Origin: G965115915 sp965115915
Lineage (GTDB): Bacteria; Pseudomonadota; Gammaproteobacteria; Eutrophobiales; Eutrophobiaceae
Assembly (NCBI GenBank): GCA_965115915.1
Contig: OZ220483.1
Span: 496,001-560,000, forward strand
Reading direction: 5' to 3'
DNA: 64,000 bases
A program made the position numbers and the translations under genes. The notes under the pieces were generated by a model, which saw only the letters and a list, made by a program, of their open reading frames with translations, did not search any database and was not told the DNA's origin. Below, piece by piece: positions 1 to 9,362 of the stretch; within the stretch, counting starts at the first letter, position 1; each line of letters starts with the position of its first letter.

Positions 1-1
1 G

Positions 2-139
2 CGCATGCATTTCCAACAGCGGCTGCAACGTTTTATCGCACTTTCCCGGGCAGGCTTTTTCTCGCGTTTCGGACCCGGCAGGCGCATCGATCTGCGTTAC
101 CCGAATGGCTTTGCCGTTTCGCGGAGCAACAACGTTTGA
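2..139 (+). CDS. ftsQ: Cell division protein FtsQ, C-terminal fragment
   Basis: An open frame enters from the left edge and stops at 137-139, giving 45 residues. It ends with IDLRYPNGFAVSRSNNV, which resembles the FtsQ C-terminus (VDLRYPNGFAV in relatives). FtsQ is a bitopic periplasmic protein that bridges early and late divisome proteins. The gene lies 10 nt upstream of ftsA, the normal dcw-cluster order. Only the tail is visible, so the call rests on this motif and the neighbourhood. Confidence 0.85.
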   Translation, partial: RMHFQQRLQRFIALSRAGFFSRFGPGRRIDLRYPNGFAVSRSNNV

Positions 140-149
140 GGCGGAATCC

Positions 150-1391
150 ATGGTAAAAAAAATAGAGGGAAGGTTTTTGGTTGGTCTGGATATCGGTACC
201 TCCAAGATCGTCGCGATGGTGGCCCAGCTTGGGGAGGATGGGGAATTGGAGGTGATTGGTATGGGCTCCTCGCGTTGCGAGGGGCTGAAGAAAGGCGTGG
301 TCGTGAATATAGAGGCGACTGTTCATGCAATGGAACGAGCGATCGAGGAGGCGGAATTAATGGCCGGTTGTCGTATCCACTCGGTGTATGCGGGCATTGC
401 GGGTAGCCATATCGGTAGCCTGAATTCGAATGGCGGTGTGGCGATTCGAGAGAACGAGGTTTCTCGGGGAGATATCGAGCGGGTACTGGATGCGGCGCGT
501 GCTGTGGCAATACCAGCCGATCAGAAGATCATCCACGCCTTGCCACAGGAGTACATCATTGACCATAAACAGGAGGGCATCAAAGATCCGATTGGCATGA
601 GTGGTGTGCGCCTGGAGGCGAAGGTGCATGTGGTGACCGGAGCGGTCAGTGCAGTGCAGAACATCACCAAATGTGTACGTCGCTGTGGCCTGGAGGTGGA
701 TGACATTATCCTTGAGCAGCTTGCCTCCGGTGCGGCCGTGTTGTCCGATGATGAACGTAATCTGGGAGTGTGTTTGGTGGATATCGGTGGTGGTACCACG
801 GACATCGCGGTGTTCAAGGACGGTTCCATACAGCATACCTCGGTGGTTCCGATCGCTGGCGATCAGGTAACCAACGACATTGCCATCATACTGCGTACGC
901 CAACCCAGTCGGCCGAAGATATCAAGGTACAGTATGCGTCGGCTTTGAAGGAATTGACCAGTTTGGACGAGCTGATAGAGGTGCCCAGTGTTGGCGACCG
1001 TCCATCGCGCAACATGTCCCGGCAGACCCTGGCAGAGGTCATAGAGCCGCGTTATGCGGAACTGTTCGGCCTGATACACGATGAACTGCAGTCGCATGGT
1101 TTTGATCAATCTCTGGCGGCGGGCATGGTGTTGACTGGTGGCAGTTCGAAAATGGAAGGTGTGTTGGAACTGGCCGAGGGGATTTTTCATGTACCGGTAC
1201 GTATCGGTTACCCGCGTCACGTTTCTGGTATGTCGGGCATGTTGAATAACCCGATCTATTCGACCTGTGTAGGACTGTTGCTGTTTGGCAAGGGCAGAAC
1301 CCTTGAGAACGAGATGCATCGCCGCACGGCAATGAATGGGATAGGCGGAGTTCTGGAGAGAATGAAGCAATGGTTTCAGGGCAATTTTTAA
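150..1391 (+). CDS. ftsA: Cell division protein FtsA
   Basis: FtsA is an actin-like ATPase that tethers FtsZ filaments to the inner membrane and recruits later divisome proteins. The 413-residue product has the phosphate-1 motif GLDIGTSK near residues 12-19, the phosphate-2 motif VDIGGGTTD near 210, and the adenosine motif LTGGSSKMEG near 330. It ends in an amphipathic helix (GVLERMKQWFQGNF), the membrane-targeting sequence. The ATG at 150 is chosen over an in-frame start at 105 because GAGGCGG precedes it and relatives are about 410-420 residues. ftsZ follows after 46 nt. Confidence 0.97.
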   Translation: MVKKIEGRFLVGLDIGTSKIVAMVAQLGEDGELEVIGMGSSRCEGLKKGVVVNIEATVHAMERAIEEAELMAGCRIHSVYAGIAGSHIGSLNSNGGVAIRENEVSRGDIERVLDAARAVAIPADQKIIHALPQEYIIDHKQEGIKDPIGMSGVRLEAKVHVVTGAVSAVQNITKCVRRCGLEVDDIILEQLASGAAVLSDDERNLGVCLVDIGGGTTDIAVFKDGSIQHTSVVPIAGDQVTNDIAIILRTPTQSAEDIKVQYASALKELTSLDELIEVPSVGDRPSRNMSRQTLAEVIEPRYAELFGLIHDELQSHGFDQSLAAGMVLTGGSSKMEGVLELAEGIFHVPVRIGYPRHVSGMSGMLNNPIYSTCVGLLLFGKGRTLENEMHRRTAMNGIGGVLERMKQWFQGNF

Positions 1392-1437
1392 GATGGTTTC
1401 CGGTGTTGTTTTTTTACATCCTTGAGGAGGATTACAA

Positions 1438-2577
1438 ATGAAATACGATCTGGTGGATACAACCAATGAGACGACCGTAATCAAGGTGATAGGTGTTGGT
1501 GGCGGGGGTTGTAATGCGGTTGAACATATGTGTGGTCTGGAGATGAATGATGTGGAGTACATCTGTATGAACACGGATGTCCAGGTGCTGCAACGGATGT
1601 CGGCAAAGACCTTGATCCAGATTGGGAGTGATGTCACCCGGGGTCAAGGTGCGGGTGCGGACCCGGAGGTTGGACGCCAGGCCGCGATAGAAGACCGGGA
1701 ACGCATCGTCGAAGTGCTTTCCGACTGCGACATGGTTTTCGTTACCTGTGGCATGGGCGGTGGCACTGGCACTGGCGCAGCGCCGATTATCGCGGAGGTG
1801 GCCAGGGAACGGGGCATACTGACTGTGGCGGTGGTGACCAAGCCGTTCAGTTTTGAGGGTTCCAAGCGTATGCGTTTGGCCGAGGCTGGTATCCGTGCGC
1901 TGCGCGAGAATGTGGATTCGGTCATTACCATACACAACGACAAGCTGATGCCGGTGCTGGGCGAAACCACGTCAATGGTGGAGGCGTTTGCCGCGGCGGA
2001 CGATGTGCTGTACAACGCAGTGCGGGGTATCTCCGAACTGATAACTCGTCCCGGACTGATCAATGTGGATTTCGCCGATGTGCGTACAGTGATGGCCACG
2101 CGCGGGATGGCGATGATGGGTACTGGCAGGGGCACTGGCGAGGACCGGGCGAAGATAGCCACCGAGTTCGCCATCTCCTGTCCGTTGCTGGAGGATGTCA
2201 ATATGGATGGTGCGCGCGGTGTGTTGGTCAACGTAATTGCGGGCAGGGACCTGCATATATCCGAGTACAACCATGTGTGTGAGGAGATCCACAAGTTGGC
2301 TTCCGATGACGCGACCACGGTGATGGGTCAGGCTATAGACGACGAGATGTCCGGCGAACTGCGTGTTACCATTATCGCTACGGGCCTGGACCAGGAGTCG
2401 GAAGAGAAAACGGAACTGCGTCCGGTGACCGTGTTGGAATCGGAGACTCGGCCTGAAACGCCCGAACAGGAATGGACCGAACCGGCGCCACGCAAGGCGG
2501 CTTTGGCTGCCGGGCATGATTTGCAAGAGCCTGATTTTCTTAACATTCCGACCTTTCTGCGTAATCAGGCCGATTAG
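1438..2577 (+). CDS. ftsZ: Cell division protein FtsZ
   Basis: FtsZ is the tubulin-like GTPase that forms the cytokinetic ring. The 379-residue protein carries GVGGGGCNAVEHM near residues 19-31 and the tubulin signature GMGGGTGTGAAP near 104-115. Its acidic, proline-rich linker ends in the conserved peptide DFLNIPTFLRNQAD, which binds FtsA and ZipA. A strong ribosome site (GAGGAGG) precedes the ATG. Length and all key motifs are normal. The gene lies directly downstream of ftsA, as in other Gammaproteobacteria. Confidence 0.98.
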   Translation: MKYDLVDTTNETTVIKVIGVGGGGCNAVEHMCGLEMNDVEYICMNTDVQVLQRMSAKTLIQIGSDVTRGQGAGADPEVGRQAAIEDRERIVEVLSDCDMVFVTCGMGGGTGTGAAPIIAEVARERGILTVAVVTKPFSFEGSKRMRLAEAGIRALRENVDSVITIHNDKLMPVLGETTSMVEAFAAADDVLYNAVRGISELITRPGLINVDFADVRTVMATRGMAMMGTGRGTGEDRAKIATEFAISCPLLEDVNMDGARGVLVNVIAGRDLHISEYNHVCEEIHKLASDDATTVMGQAIDDEMSGELRVTIIATGLDQESEEKTELRPVTVLESETRPETPEQEWTEPAPRKAALAAGHDLQEPDFLNIPTFLRNQAD

Positions 2578-2781
2578 GTTTCGGTGGATGTTTTCTGTTA
2601 CAGGGTATTGTCAGGGTCCCTGGATGGGGGTATGGTTGCTCCCCAATGACGTTCAGAGGGGGTCAATTCCTTGTGTTTGCGGTTGGGCGCAGGTCTGTAA
2701 CAGTGGCCGAAGGCTTTGACTGGGGCACATTTGCGTGGTGGGTGTATTGTGGTCAAACCAGACTGAGATGATGGATAGTCG

Positions 2782-3744
2782 ATGATTTGTCAGCGTACTC
2801 TGAGTACCCGGATACATGCTTCCGGGGTTGGTTTGCATTCCGGAAAGATGGTGAATATGAGCCTGTGTCCAGCTCCTCCCGATACGGGTGTGGTGTTTCG
2901 GCGCGTGGATTGCGATCCGGTCGTGCATATCCCGGCGACCACGAGTTTTGTTGGCGAGACCATACTGTCGACCAGTCTGAGCCGGGATGGTGTCAGTATT
3001 TCCACCGTCGAGCATCTGCTGGCGGCACTGGCCAGCTTCGCGCTCGATAACGTCTACATTGATCTGGATCAGTGTGAGGTGCCGATTATGGACGGCAGCG
3101 CCTACGCTTTTGTGTTTCTGCTGAAATCCGCCGGGATAGAGGAGCAAAATGCGCAGAAGAAATTCCTCCGTGTGTTGCGCGATATCGAGGTGCGTGAAAC
3201 AGAGCAGGATGGCAATGAGAAATGGGCGCGTTTCAGTGCTCATGACGGTTTCAAGGTCAGTTTTCGGATAGCCTTTGGTCACAAGGTGTTTACCGAGGAA
3301 AACACTTATGCGGAACACAATTTTTCCACCACCGCGTTTGTCCATGAGTTGAGTCGGGCGCGTACCTTTGGGTTCAAGCGCGATGCCGAGATGCTGCGCA
3401 AGCGGAACCTGGGTCTGGGAAGCAGCTTGAATAACGTGATACTGTTTGACGAGTACGACTGTGTTAATCGAGAAGGGTTGCGTTTTGCGGATGAGTGTGT
3501 CAAGCACAAGATACTCGACGTGATCGGCGACCTGTACCTGCTCGGTTACAATCTGATTGGCGCGTATGCGGGTTACCGTTCCGGCCATGTTCTGAACAAC
3601 CGTCTGTTGCAGCTCCTGTTGGACAATCAGGATGCGTGGGAGATAGTCAGCTTTGATGACTGGGACGAGGTACCTGTAACCTATGCGCAGGTGGGAGTGC
3701 CAATGGCACCTTCGGAGTCTGACGCACGGGTACAGATGGACTGA
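2782..3744 (+). CDS. lpxC: UDP-3-O-acyl-N-acetylglucosamine deacetylase LpxC
   Basis: LpxC carries out the first committed step of lipid A synthesis, a zinc-dependent deacetylation of UDP-3-O-acyl-GlcNAc in the cytoplasm. The 320-residue protein begins MICQRTLSTRIHASGVGLHSG, as LpxC proteins do. It has the zinc-ligand region STVEHLLAAL near residue 75 and the second metal site KHKILDVIGDLYLLG near 240. It is slightly longer than the E. coli enzyme (305 residues). It follows ftsZ after about 200 nt with no other gene between, the standard end of the dcw cluster. Confidence 0.97.
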   Translation: MICQRTLSTRIHASGVGLHSGKMVNMSLCPAPPDTGVVFRRVDCDPVVHIPATTSFVGETILSTSLSRDGVSISTVEHLLAALASFALDNVYIDLDQCEVPIMDGSAYAFVFLLKSAGIEEQNAQKKFLRVLRDIEVRETEQDGNEKWARFSAHDGFKVSFRIAFGHKVFTEENTYAEHNFSTTAFVHELSRARTFGFKRDAEMLRKRNLGLGSSLNNVILFDEYDCVNREGLRFADECVKHKILDVIGDLYLLGYNLIGAYAGYRSGHVLNNRLLQLLLDNQDAWEIVSFDDWDEVPVTYAQVGVPMAPSESDARVQMD

Positions 3745-3755
3745 TTCATATCCAT

Positions 3756-4103
3756 TCAGTCGGGCAGGGTCAGTACCTCGATCCGGTGTATGTGTGGCAG
3801 TCCCAGGTCGTTTTGCACCATCTTGCGCAGTTGAGGTTCAAGCATCCTTATGCGGCTGTTCCAGATTGCTGCGTCTGTGCACAGCACCAGCGTGTCGCCG
3901 CGGACATTGGCAATGCGGCTATGTGCACACAGGTCCCGGGGCAGTAAGGGGGACAGTCTGTGGTTCAGTTCGCGCAGGAACTGCACATGCTGGCGGATAT
4001 ATGCTAGACTGATTGGAGTGCTTGTGTTAGCGTCAGCATGCCTCGTGCCGGATTTTTGAAACAATTCGCTGATGTGTGGCACGGTTTTGGAGGAGGGGAG
4101 CAT
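3756..4103 (-). CDS. DUF721 (DciA-like) protein
   Basis: A 115-residue protein convergent with lpxC. Its C-terminal half (LRELNHRLSPLLPRDLCAHSRIANVRGDTLVLCTDAAIWNSRIRML) follows the DUF721 pattern of a small nucleic-acid-binding KH-like fold. DUF721 proteins include DciA, which loads the replicative helicase in bacteria lacking DnaC. A DUF721 gene between lpxC and an M23 peptidase gene, usually followed by secA, is common in Gammaproteobacteria. The helicase-loader role is inferred from the family; the N-terminal 40 residues are not diagnostic. Confidence 0.75.
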   Translation of the reverse strand: MLPSSKTVPHISELFQKSGTRHADANTSTPISLAYIRQHVQFLRELNHRLSPLLPRDLCAHSRIANVRGDTLVLCTDAAIWNSRIRMLEPQLRKMVQNDLGLPHIHRIEVLTLPD

Positions 4104-4169
4104 GGGAGGTAGTATTCAAAACAGAACAGCATTTGGTGGGAGAGGTTCAGTATAGGGGAAATATCACTG

Positions 4170-5072
4170 ATGGAACAGATCGTAATCAACAGGGGCCGTT
4201 TACTGCTTCTTTTCGTGCTGATCCTGGTGCTGGGCCTCGTGGGTGTAGGACAGTCGCTGTTCACATCTTCCGAGGTGGTGGTGGTGGATCGAATGGAGAC
4301 TGAGCGGCAGCAGGTTCAGCAACTGCGGCAGCAGGTGGTTGCGCAACGGCACGAAATCGGTGAGTTGCGTGAGCGGACGCAACATACGCTGGACGCAATG
4401 TCCACTCGTCTGGGCGGATTGCAGGCGCGTATCCTGCGACTTGATGCACTGGGTTCCCGTTTGGTCGATATGGCTGACCTGAAAGACTTTGGTTTTGATC
4501 TGCATTCCGAACCGGGTCTCGGTGGTACCGGGCCGACATTGGAACAGTATCCGATGCGGAGCCTGGATATCAGTGATGTGATCGATCAACTCCAATTTCG
4601 GGTGGAACAGCGGGTTGAGGAACTGGAAGCACTGGAGCAACTGATGATGGGGCGCGACCTGCGGCAGAAGCATTTTCCGCATGGCCGGCCGGTGGAGGAA
4701 GGATGGATTTCCTCGTTATTCGGTATGCGCAGTGACCCCTTTACCGGCAGATTGGAGCATCACGGCGGGATAGATTTTGTAGGCAGAGACGGCTCTTCTA
4801 TTATTGCGGTGGCCGAGGGGGTTGTGGTTTGGGAGGGAAGACGGGGGCCGTATGGTTTGATGGTTGAGATCAATCATGGCAATGGTTATGTCACCCGCTA
4901 CGCGCATAATCGTAAGAACCTGGTGCGCACAGGCGACCGGGTGAAAAAGAAGCAGGTGATTGCGTTGATGGGCTCCAGCGGCCGTTCCACCGGTCCCCAT
5001 CTCCACTTTGAAGTGTTGCATAATGGGAAGCGCATCAATCCTGACAAATTTGTTCAGGTAACAACGCCGTAG
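4170..5072 (+). CDS. M23 family (LytM) peptidase, membrane-anchored
   Basis: A 300-residue envelope protein. An N-terminal transmembrane segment (about residues 8-30) is followed by a coiled-coil-prone Q/R/E-rich region (about 40-95) and a C-terminal LytM domain. The zinc-site motifs HHGGIDFVGRDG and GPHLHFEV are both present, so it is likely an active peptidoglycan endopeptidase rather than an EnvC-type activator. It sits in the position next to the lpxC region where many Gammaproteobacteria have such a gene. It is nearly abutting and convergent with aat. The exact cleavage target cannot be read from the sequence. Confidence 0.88.
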   Translation: MEQIVINRGRLLLLFVLILVLGLVGVGQSLFTSSEVVVVDRMETERQQVQQLRQQVVAQRHEIGELRERTQHTLDAMSTRLGGLQARILRLDALGSRLVDMADLKDFGFDLHSEPGLGGTGPTLEQYPMRSLDISDVIDQLQFRVEQRVEELEALEQLMMGRDLRQKHFPHGRPVEEGWISSLFGMRSDPFTGRLEHHGGIDFVGRDGSSIIAVAEGVVVWEGRRGPYGLMVEINHGNGYVTRYAHNRKNLVRTGDRVKKKQVIALMGSSGRSTGPHLHFEVLHNGKRINPDKFVQVTTP

Positions 5073-5074
5073 AG

Positions 5075-5875
5075 TTAACAGTCGGCCGCTTTTATCGGCC
5101 GTTCGTGTTGCTTGACAGTCCGATTCTTCCAATCTTTCCAATCGGTTCGCCAGCCCCGTGTTGGCCATCGTGGTCGGTTGGATGGCTCCGGGCCGGACCG
5201 CAGTATGTGGAGGAATTCATCCCGAGGGATGGTACAGGCACCCAGTGAGACCAGGTGGGGAGAGCTTATCTGGCAGTCGATCAGTGCCAGTCCTTGTGCA
5301 TCCGCTATCTGTACCAGGTGTGCGAGTGCAATCTTGGAGGCGTCCCGTCGCTGCGAGAACATGGACTCGCCACAGAATACGTTGCCACATATGAGCCCAT
5401 ACAATCCACCCGCAAGTTGGCCTTGCATCCATACCTCAATGGAGTGTGCTTTGCCAAGTGTGTTCAGCACACAGTAAGCCTGTTCCATTGCAGGGCCGAT
5501 CCAACTGCCGCTGGTCTTGCTCCGGGGTTTTCCACAGGCGTGAACCACGTGTTGAAAGCAGCGGTTGAAACCGATCTGGTAGTGGCCTTGACGCAGTGTT
5601 TTGTACAGGCTGCGCGAGATATGGAAGGCGTCAGGGTATAGTACACAGCGTTGCGGTGGTGACCACCAGAGTATCGGAGGGTGTTCAAACCATGGGAATA
5701 TCCCGTGATGGTAGGCATCGAGCAGGCGTTCGGGTGACAGATCCCCGCCGCAGGCAAGCAGGCCGCCCGTTTCTGGCAGGCAGTCTTCCACTGGTGGGAA
5801 GCGGGTATCGAACTTTCCCTGCCGGAGCCAGAAGACTGGCGCAATGGAGGATGACAACGGAGGGTGAGTGGTCAC
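5075..5875 (-). CDS. aat: Leucyl/phenylalanyl-tRNA--protein transferase
   Basis: Aat adds Leu or Phe from aminoacyl-tRNA to proteins with N-terminal Arg or Lys, marking them for ClpS/ClpAP degradation (N-degron pathway). The 266-residue protein contains the family blocks GGLLACGGDLSPERLL, YHHGIFPWF, WWSPPQRCVL, GGLYG and ESMFSQRRDASKIAL, and the late CQISSPHLVSLGA stretch. It starts immediately after the stop of the upstream acyltransferase gene (5876), so the two are probably co-transcribed. Size is slightly above the usual 235-250 residues because of an N-terminal extension of about 25 residues. Confidence 0.96.
   Translation of the reverse strand: MTTHPPLSSSIAPVFWLRQGKFDTRFPPVEDCLPETGGLLACGGDLSPERLLDAYHHGIFPWFEHPPILWWSPPQRCVLYPDAFHISRSLYKTLRQGHYQIGFNRCFQHVVHACGKPRSKTSGSWIGPAMEQAYCVLNTLGKAHSIEVWMQGQLAGGLYGLICGNVFCGESMFSQRRDASKIALAHLVQIADAQGLALIDCQISSPHLVSLGACTIPRDEFLHILRSGPEPSNRPRWPTRGWRTDWKDWKNRTVKQHERPIKAADC
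5083..5101. terminator. Possible hairpin between convergent M23 gene and aat
   Basis: CGGCCG (5083-5088) and CGGCCG (5096-5101) are separated by seven AT-rich bases and form a perfect 6-bp stem just after the M23 stop. It lies inside the 3' end of aat and has only a short T-run, so termination is plausible but unproven. Confidence 0.35.
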
Positions 5876-7069
5876 TCAGTCTCGTTTGTAGGCATGGTTG
5901 GACCGTAGCTGCTTACGGTACTGGAGCACGAGTTCAGTCTCACGCCGGAGATAGTCTCTGATCAGGAGACGAAACCGGGCATCCGCGATCCAGTGCCAGG
6001 ATTGGGTGAGTACCGGCATGAATCCGCGCTTGATTTTGTGTTCCCCCTGGGCGCCGGCGTTCATACAACGCAGGCCGTGGTCGATGCAGTATTCCAGGGT
6101 TTGGTAATAGCACAGTTCAAAATGCAGGGCCGGTATGTATTCCCGGCATCCCCAGTGCCGTCCATACAGTGTATCTTCCGAGCACAGTGCCAATGCCCCG
6201 GCTATCGGGGTTTCGTCCCGCAAGGCCATGAACAATAGCACCTGCTCGGGCATTGTGTCGCCCAGGTGATGCAGAAAATCCAGATTGAAACGTGGCTCGC
6301 CCCATTTGCGCATGAAGGTGGAGGCGTAAAATTCGTAGTAGCACTGCCACTGTTGTTCGCTGAGTTCTCCGCCGCGGAACATTTGGAAACGGATGCCGGA
6401 TTGTTGTGCCTGTTTCCTTTCTGCACGGATCTTCTTGCGTTTGTCGGCGCGGAGACGGGACAGAAAATCCTCGAAATCGGCATAACCATCGTTAAACCAG
6501 TGATACTGGCACCCTGTCCTGGGTAGCAGTTCGTGCCGCAGCAGCGCCTTTTCGTCGGGTTGTTCCGCAAACAGCAGGTGCAGGGATGAGAACTGGTTGT
6601 CTGTGATCAACTCGCAGCAGGTTTCAAGCAGTATGTCTTCCATCGGTTCATACAGGATGTCCGGGTGGTACAGCATGCGTCTGCCGGACACCGGGGTGAA
6701 AGGGATGGCGGAAACTGCCTTTGGATAGTAGTGTTGTCCAGTCTGATAGTAGGCGTGTGCCCAGTCGTGGTCGAAAACGAACTCACCGATGGAGTCTTGT
6801 TTCAGATACAGTGGCATCGCCGCCAGCAGGGAATGGCCATCCCGTATCACGATATGGCAGGGTTGCCATCCATGTTCGGAAAGGCAGCCACTGGTCTCCA
6901 GTCCCGCCAGGAACTCATAGCGCAGGAAAGGGTTTTCACAGCCGCAAAGCTGGTTCCAGTGCCTCGCTTCCACTTTTGTCAGTGAGTCCAGACAGTCGAT
7001 TTTCAATTGTCGCTGCCGCTGGGTTTGTCCGTTGTGACAACGGAGGGTTTCAGTGTGTTCATGCGACAT
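5876..7069 (-). CDS. COG3146/DUF482 (FemAB/GNAT-like) acyltransferase
   Basis: A 397-residue protein of the COG3146 family, predicted N-acyltransferases with a double GNAT/FemAB-like fold. Visible blocks include WNQLCGCENPFLRYEFL, the basic DKRKKIRAERKQ segment, and the C-terminal MNAGAQGEHKIKRGFMPVLTQSWHWI, which is characteristic of the family. The ATG at 7069 overlaps the phoR stop by 11 nt and is preferred to an upstream start at 7123, which would lie well inside phoR. The substrate is not known. Co-location with phoR and aat suggests read-through transcription rather than a shared pathway. Confidence 0.82.
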   Translation of the reverse strand: MSHEHTETLRCHNGQTQRQRQLKIDCLDSLTKVEARHWNQLCGCENPFLRYEFLAGLETSGCLSEHGWQPCHIVIRDGHSLLAAMPLYLKQDSIGEFVFDHDWAHAYYQTGQHYYPKAVSAIPFTPVSGRRMLYHPDILYEPMEDILLETCCELITDNQFSSLHLLFAEQPDEKALLRHELLPRTGCQYHWFNDGYADFEDFLSRLRADKRKKIRAERKQAQQSGIRFQMFRGGELSEQQWQCYYEFYASTFMRKWGEPRFNLDFLHHLGDTMPEQVLLFMALRDETPIAGALALCSEDTLYGRHWGCREYIPALHFELCYYQTLEYCIDHGLRCMNAGAQGEHKIKRGFMPVLTQSWHWIADARFRLLIRDYLRRETELVLQYRKQLRSNHAYKRD

Positions 7070-8390
7070 TGGACTGATCGACCACAGGCATGGTTTTCTC
7101 GTCTTCGATGGCTTTGCGCACATGCTGTTCCGGGAACAGGCAGGTGAAACTGGAACCGCTGTTAACGGTGGATCGTATGACCAGTTGACCCTGGTAGATT
7201 TGCATCGCCTGTTGTACGATTGTCAGTCCAAGGCCGCTGCCACTGTGGTTCGTATGCGCATTCTGTATACGGTAGAAACGTGCGGTGAGCTTGTTTATAT
7301 GTATGGCATCAATCCCCGGTCCGTTGTCGACTACCTGAAACCTGGCGTTGGTCCTGTCTCGGTGCCACCGTATACGGATATGGCCATTCCGGGAAGAGTA
7401 CAGGATGGCGTTTTTAATCAGGTTGCTGAAAATGGTGTACAGATCGTTTCTGTGAGCGTACAGCCAGAGTGAAGCGTCCTGGTCAACGGATAAATGATGC
7501 CTGCCAGCATCCAGTATGTTCATTTCTGTAAGCAGTTGATCCAGCAGCGCAGGCACATTAACTGGCTTTTTCGGCGGGGACATGTCTTTGATATCGTTTT
7601 CGTAATATGCCAGAAGCAGTATGTCGTCAAGCGTCTTTTGGATGCGCTGCGAATGCTGGTAGATCAAATCAAGCCACTGCGAATGTTGCTCGTTACGACC
7701 AGGGATGGAGGACTTCAGCATTTCCACATGCCCCATTATCACTGCCAATGGAGTGCGCAGTTCATGCGATGCGTTCGACAGAAAGTTCTGGCGCATTTCA
7801 TCAAGCTGATGCGAACTGGTTTGATTGCGTACCCATAGTAGCTTGGCATTGGGATAATTTATCAGACGCAGTTCAAGCCAAAGTTCAGGGTCTTGCGGAG
7901 AGGCGAATTCCATATTCTGCACCTCGGCATCCAGTTCAAGCAGTCTGGCAAAGTGATTGTCGCGTACCAGATTGCTGATCAGTTGACCGTGGTCGTCCGG
8001 CTTGCAGATTCCGAGCAGCGTCTCGGCCATCTCATTCGACCACAATACATGGCTGCGCTTGTCCATCAGTACAACACCGTCCGGGAGTAGCCGGGCCAGT
8101 GTCTCCAGTCGCAGTATCTTCTGTGACAGCGCATTGTAATCGTGCTCACGGCGGCGTTTGTCAGCGGCGACCATGCCGTAGATGTCTTCCAGTAAGACAC
8201 TGTTTTCCTGTTCTACGGGCTGTCCCTGCTGTAGCCATTGTTGCAGACGTTTCAGGTTCAGCAGTGTCAGTAGCAGGGTCATGCTGGCGGCGATGCAGGC
8301 CAACTGGGAGAGTTCGCCAAAAAACAACAGCCGGATGACCCCGACAAAGAGCCCGAGCAGAGCGATACCGAAACAAAACTTTTGCATCAT
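7059..8390 (-). CDS. phoR: Phosphate regulon sensor histidine kinase PhoR
   Basis: PhoR autophosphorylates when phosphate is scarce and passes the phosphate to PhoB; PhoU and PstSCAB keep it off when phosphate is plentiful. The 443-residue protein has two N-terminal membrane helices (within residues 1-50), a PAS-like region (LLPDGVVLMDKRSHVLWSNE), the H-box NASHELRTPL, an N-box NLIKNAI, and the ATP-lid motifs DNGPGI and GSGLGL. It lies 67 nt downstream of phoB on the same strand. Length and architecture match the family. Confidence 0.95.
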   Translation of the reverse strand: MMQKFCFGIALLGLFVGVIRLLFFGELSQLACIAASMTLLLTLLNLKRLQQWLQQGQPVEQENSVLLEDIYGMVAADKRRREHDYNALSQKILRLETLARLLPDGVVLMDKRSHVLWSNEMAETLLGICKPDDHGQLISNLVRDNHFARLLELDAEVQNMEFASPQDPELWLELRLINYPNAKLLWVRNQTSSHQLDEMRQNFLSNASHELRTPLAVIMGHVEMLKSSIPGRNEQHSQWLDLIYQHSQRIQKTLDDILLLAYYENDIKDMSPPKKPVNVPALLDQLLTEMNILDAGRHHLSVDQDASLWLYAHRNDLYTIFSNLIKNAILYSSRNGHIRIRWHRDRTNARFQVVDNGPGIDAIHINKLTARFYRIQNAHTNHSGSGLGLTIVQQAMQIYQGQLVIRSTVNSGSSFTCLFPEQHVRKAIEDEKTMPVVDQSNVA

Positions 8391-8457
8391 TCCTGAATAT
8401 TGTCTGGAGCGTGTTGTTCAGACTCTGCTGCAGCAGGCCTGAGCTGTCTCGCCTGGC

Positions 8458-9264
8458 TTACCTGGACGCATGGAAATCCTGATCCAGATAATACCCTGAA
8501 CCCCACACCGTTTTGATAGGACAAGAGGCCGCATAGCGTCCGAACAACTTGCGTAGACGCAGGATATAGACATCGATACTCCTTTCGTACACGTCCTCGT
8601 TGTCTGGCCAAAGGTATTGTGTCAACCGTTCCCGAGACAACACTTTATTGGGATTGTCCACAAAATACTGGAGTAATCGGAATTCCTTTTTCCCGATGGA
8701 AATAGTGCGGTTATGATGTATCAGCACTTGCCTGGCCGGATCGAACAGTAAGTTGCCAGCTCGAAAGTGGTGTTCATGGCTTCGATGACAGCGCTTGAGC
8801 ACGGCCTGGACCCTGCGTTCCAGTTCATTCAGCGAAAACGGTTTCGTGATGTAGTCATCGCAGCCAAGATCAAACGCCCGGAGTTTATTTCCCTCATCTG
8901 CCCGGGCGGTCAGGATAATTACCGGAACATCTGTCAGTGGCAGCCAGGATCTGACAAAACTGATCAATGCAGCACCACTGGTGCCCGGCAGCATCCAGTC
9001 CAGAATAATCAGTTCGACCGACCGGGTTTTATCGCCAAGCAGGCTTTTTGCCGTTTCCACATCGTGGGCACAACTGACACGGTAGCCGATGTTCCCAAGA
9101 AAGTTGTCAAGCATGGAAGACAGGGCCTGTTCATCCTCTACCACGAGGATGTGATTTCCCCGCTGTGTCGCTGTCTTGTTGGCATTCATATGAATTCGAA
9201 ACGTGTCCGTTGATGGTCTGTCCGTGATCTTAAAGCAAATGCGGATGAAATCATCCGTGTCCAT
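8458..9264 (-). CDS. phoB: Phosphate regulon response regulator PhoB
   Basis: PhoB is an OmpR-family activator that binds Pho boxes. The receiver domain has ILVVEDE, the phospho-acceptor Asp in LIILDWMLPG, ILTARADEGNKLR and the switch Lys in DDYITKPFS; the C-terminal winged-helix domain ends with TVWGSGYYL. The longest frame gives 268 residues. A second start at 9189 (MNANKTATQRGN) gives 243, closer to the usual 229. The upstream ATG has a GGGGGA-like site and the inner one has none, so the start is undecided. The gene is divergent from pstS, which has a Pho box in front of it. Confidence 0.94.
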   Translation of the reverse strand: MDTDDFIRICFKITDRPSTDTFRIHMNANKTATQRGNHILVVEDEQALSSMLDNFLGNIGYRVSCAHDVETAKSLLGDKTRSVELIILDWMLPGTSGAALISFVRSWLPLTDVPVIILTARADEGNKLRAFDLGCDDYITKPFSLNELERRVQAVLKRCHRSHEHHFRAGNLLFDPARQVLIHHNRTISIGKKEFRLLQYFVDNPNKVLSRERLTQYLWPDNEDVYERSIDVYILRLRKLFGRYAASCPIKTVWGSGYYLDQDFHASR

Positions 9265-9362
9265 ACCCGAAGTCCCCCGGCAGATGTAATCCCTGCTCGG
9301 GAATTATTCGCCAAGTATATAAAAAGCCAGAGAAAATTTCTGACGGTACCGGATGTCCCGGG

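Noticed and set aside
357..1637. 426-codon open frame on the minus strand across ftsA and ftsZ
   Set aside because: It is antisense to two certain genes, and its composition (many His, Thr and Arg) is typical of an artefact of codon bias.
2653..3588. 311-codon minus-strand frame opposite lpxC
   Set aside because: Antisense to a certain gene, with no recognisable domain.
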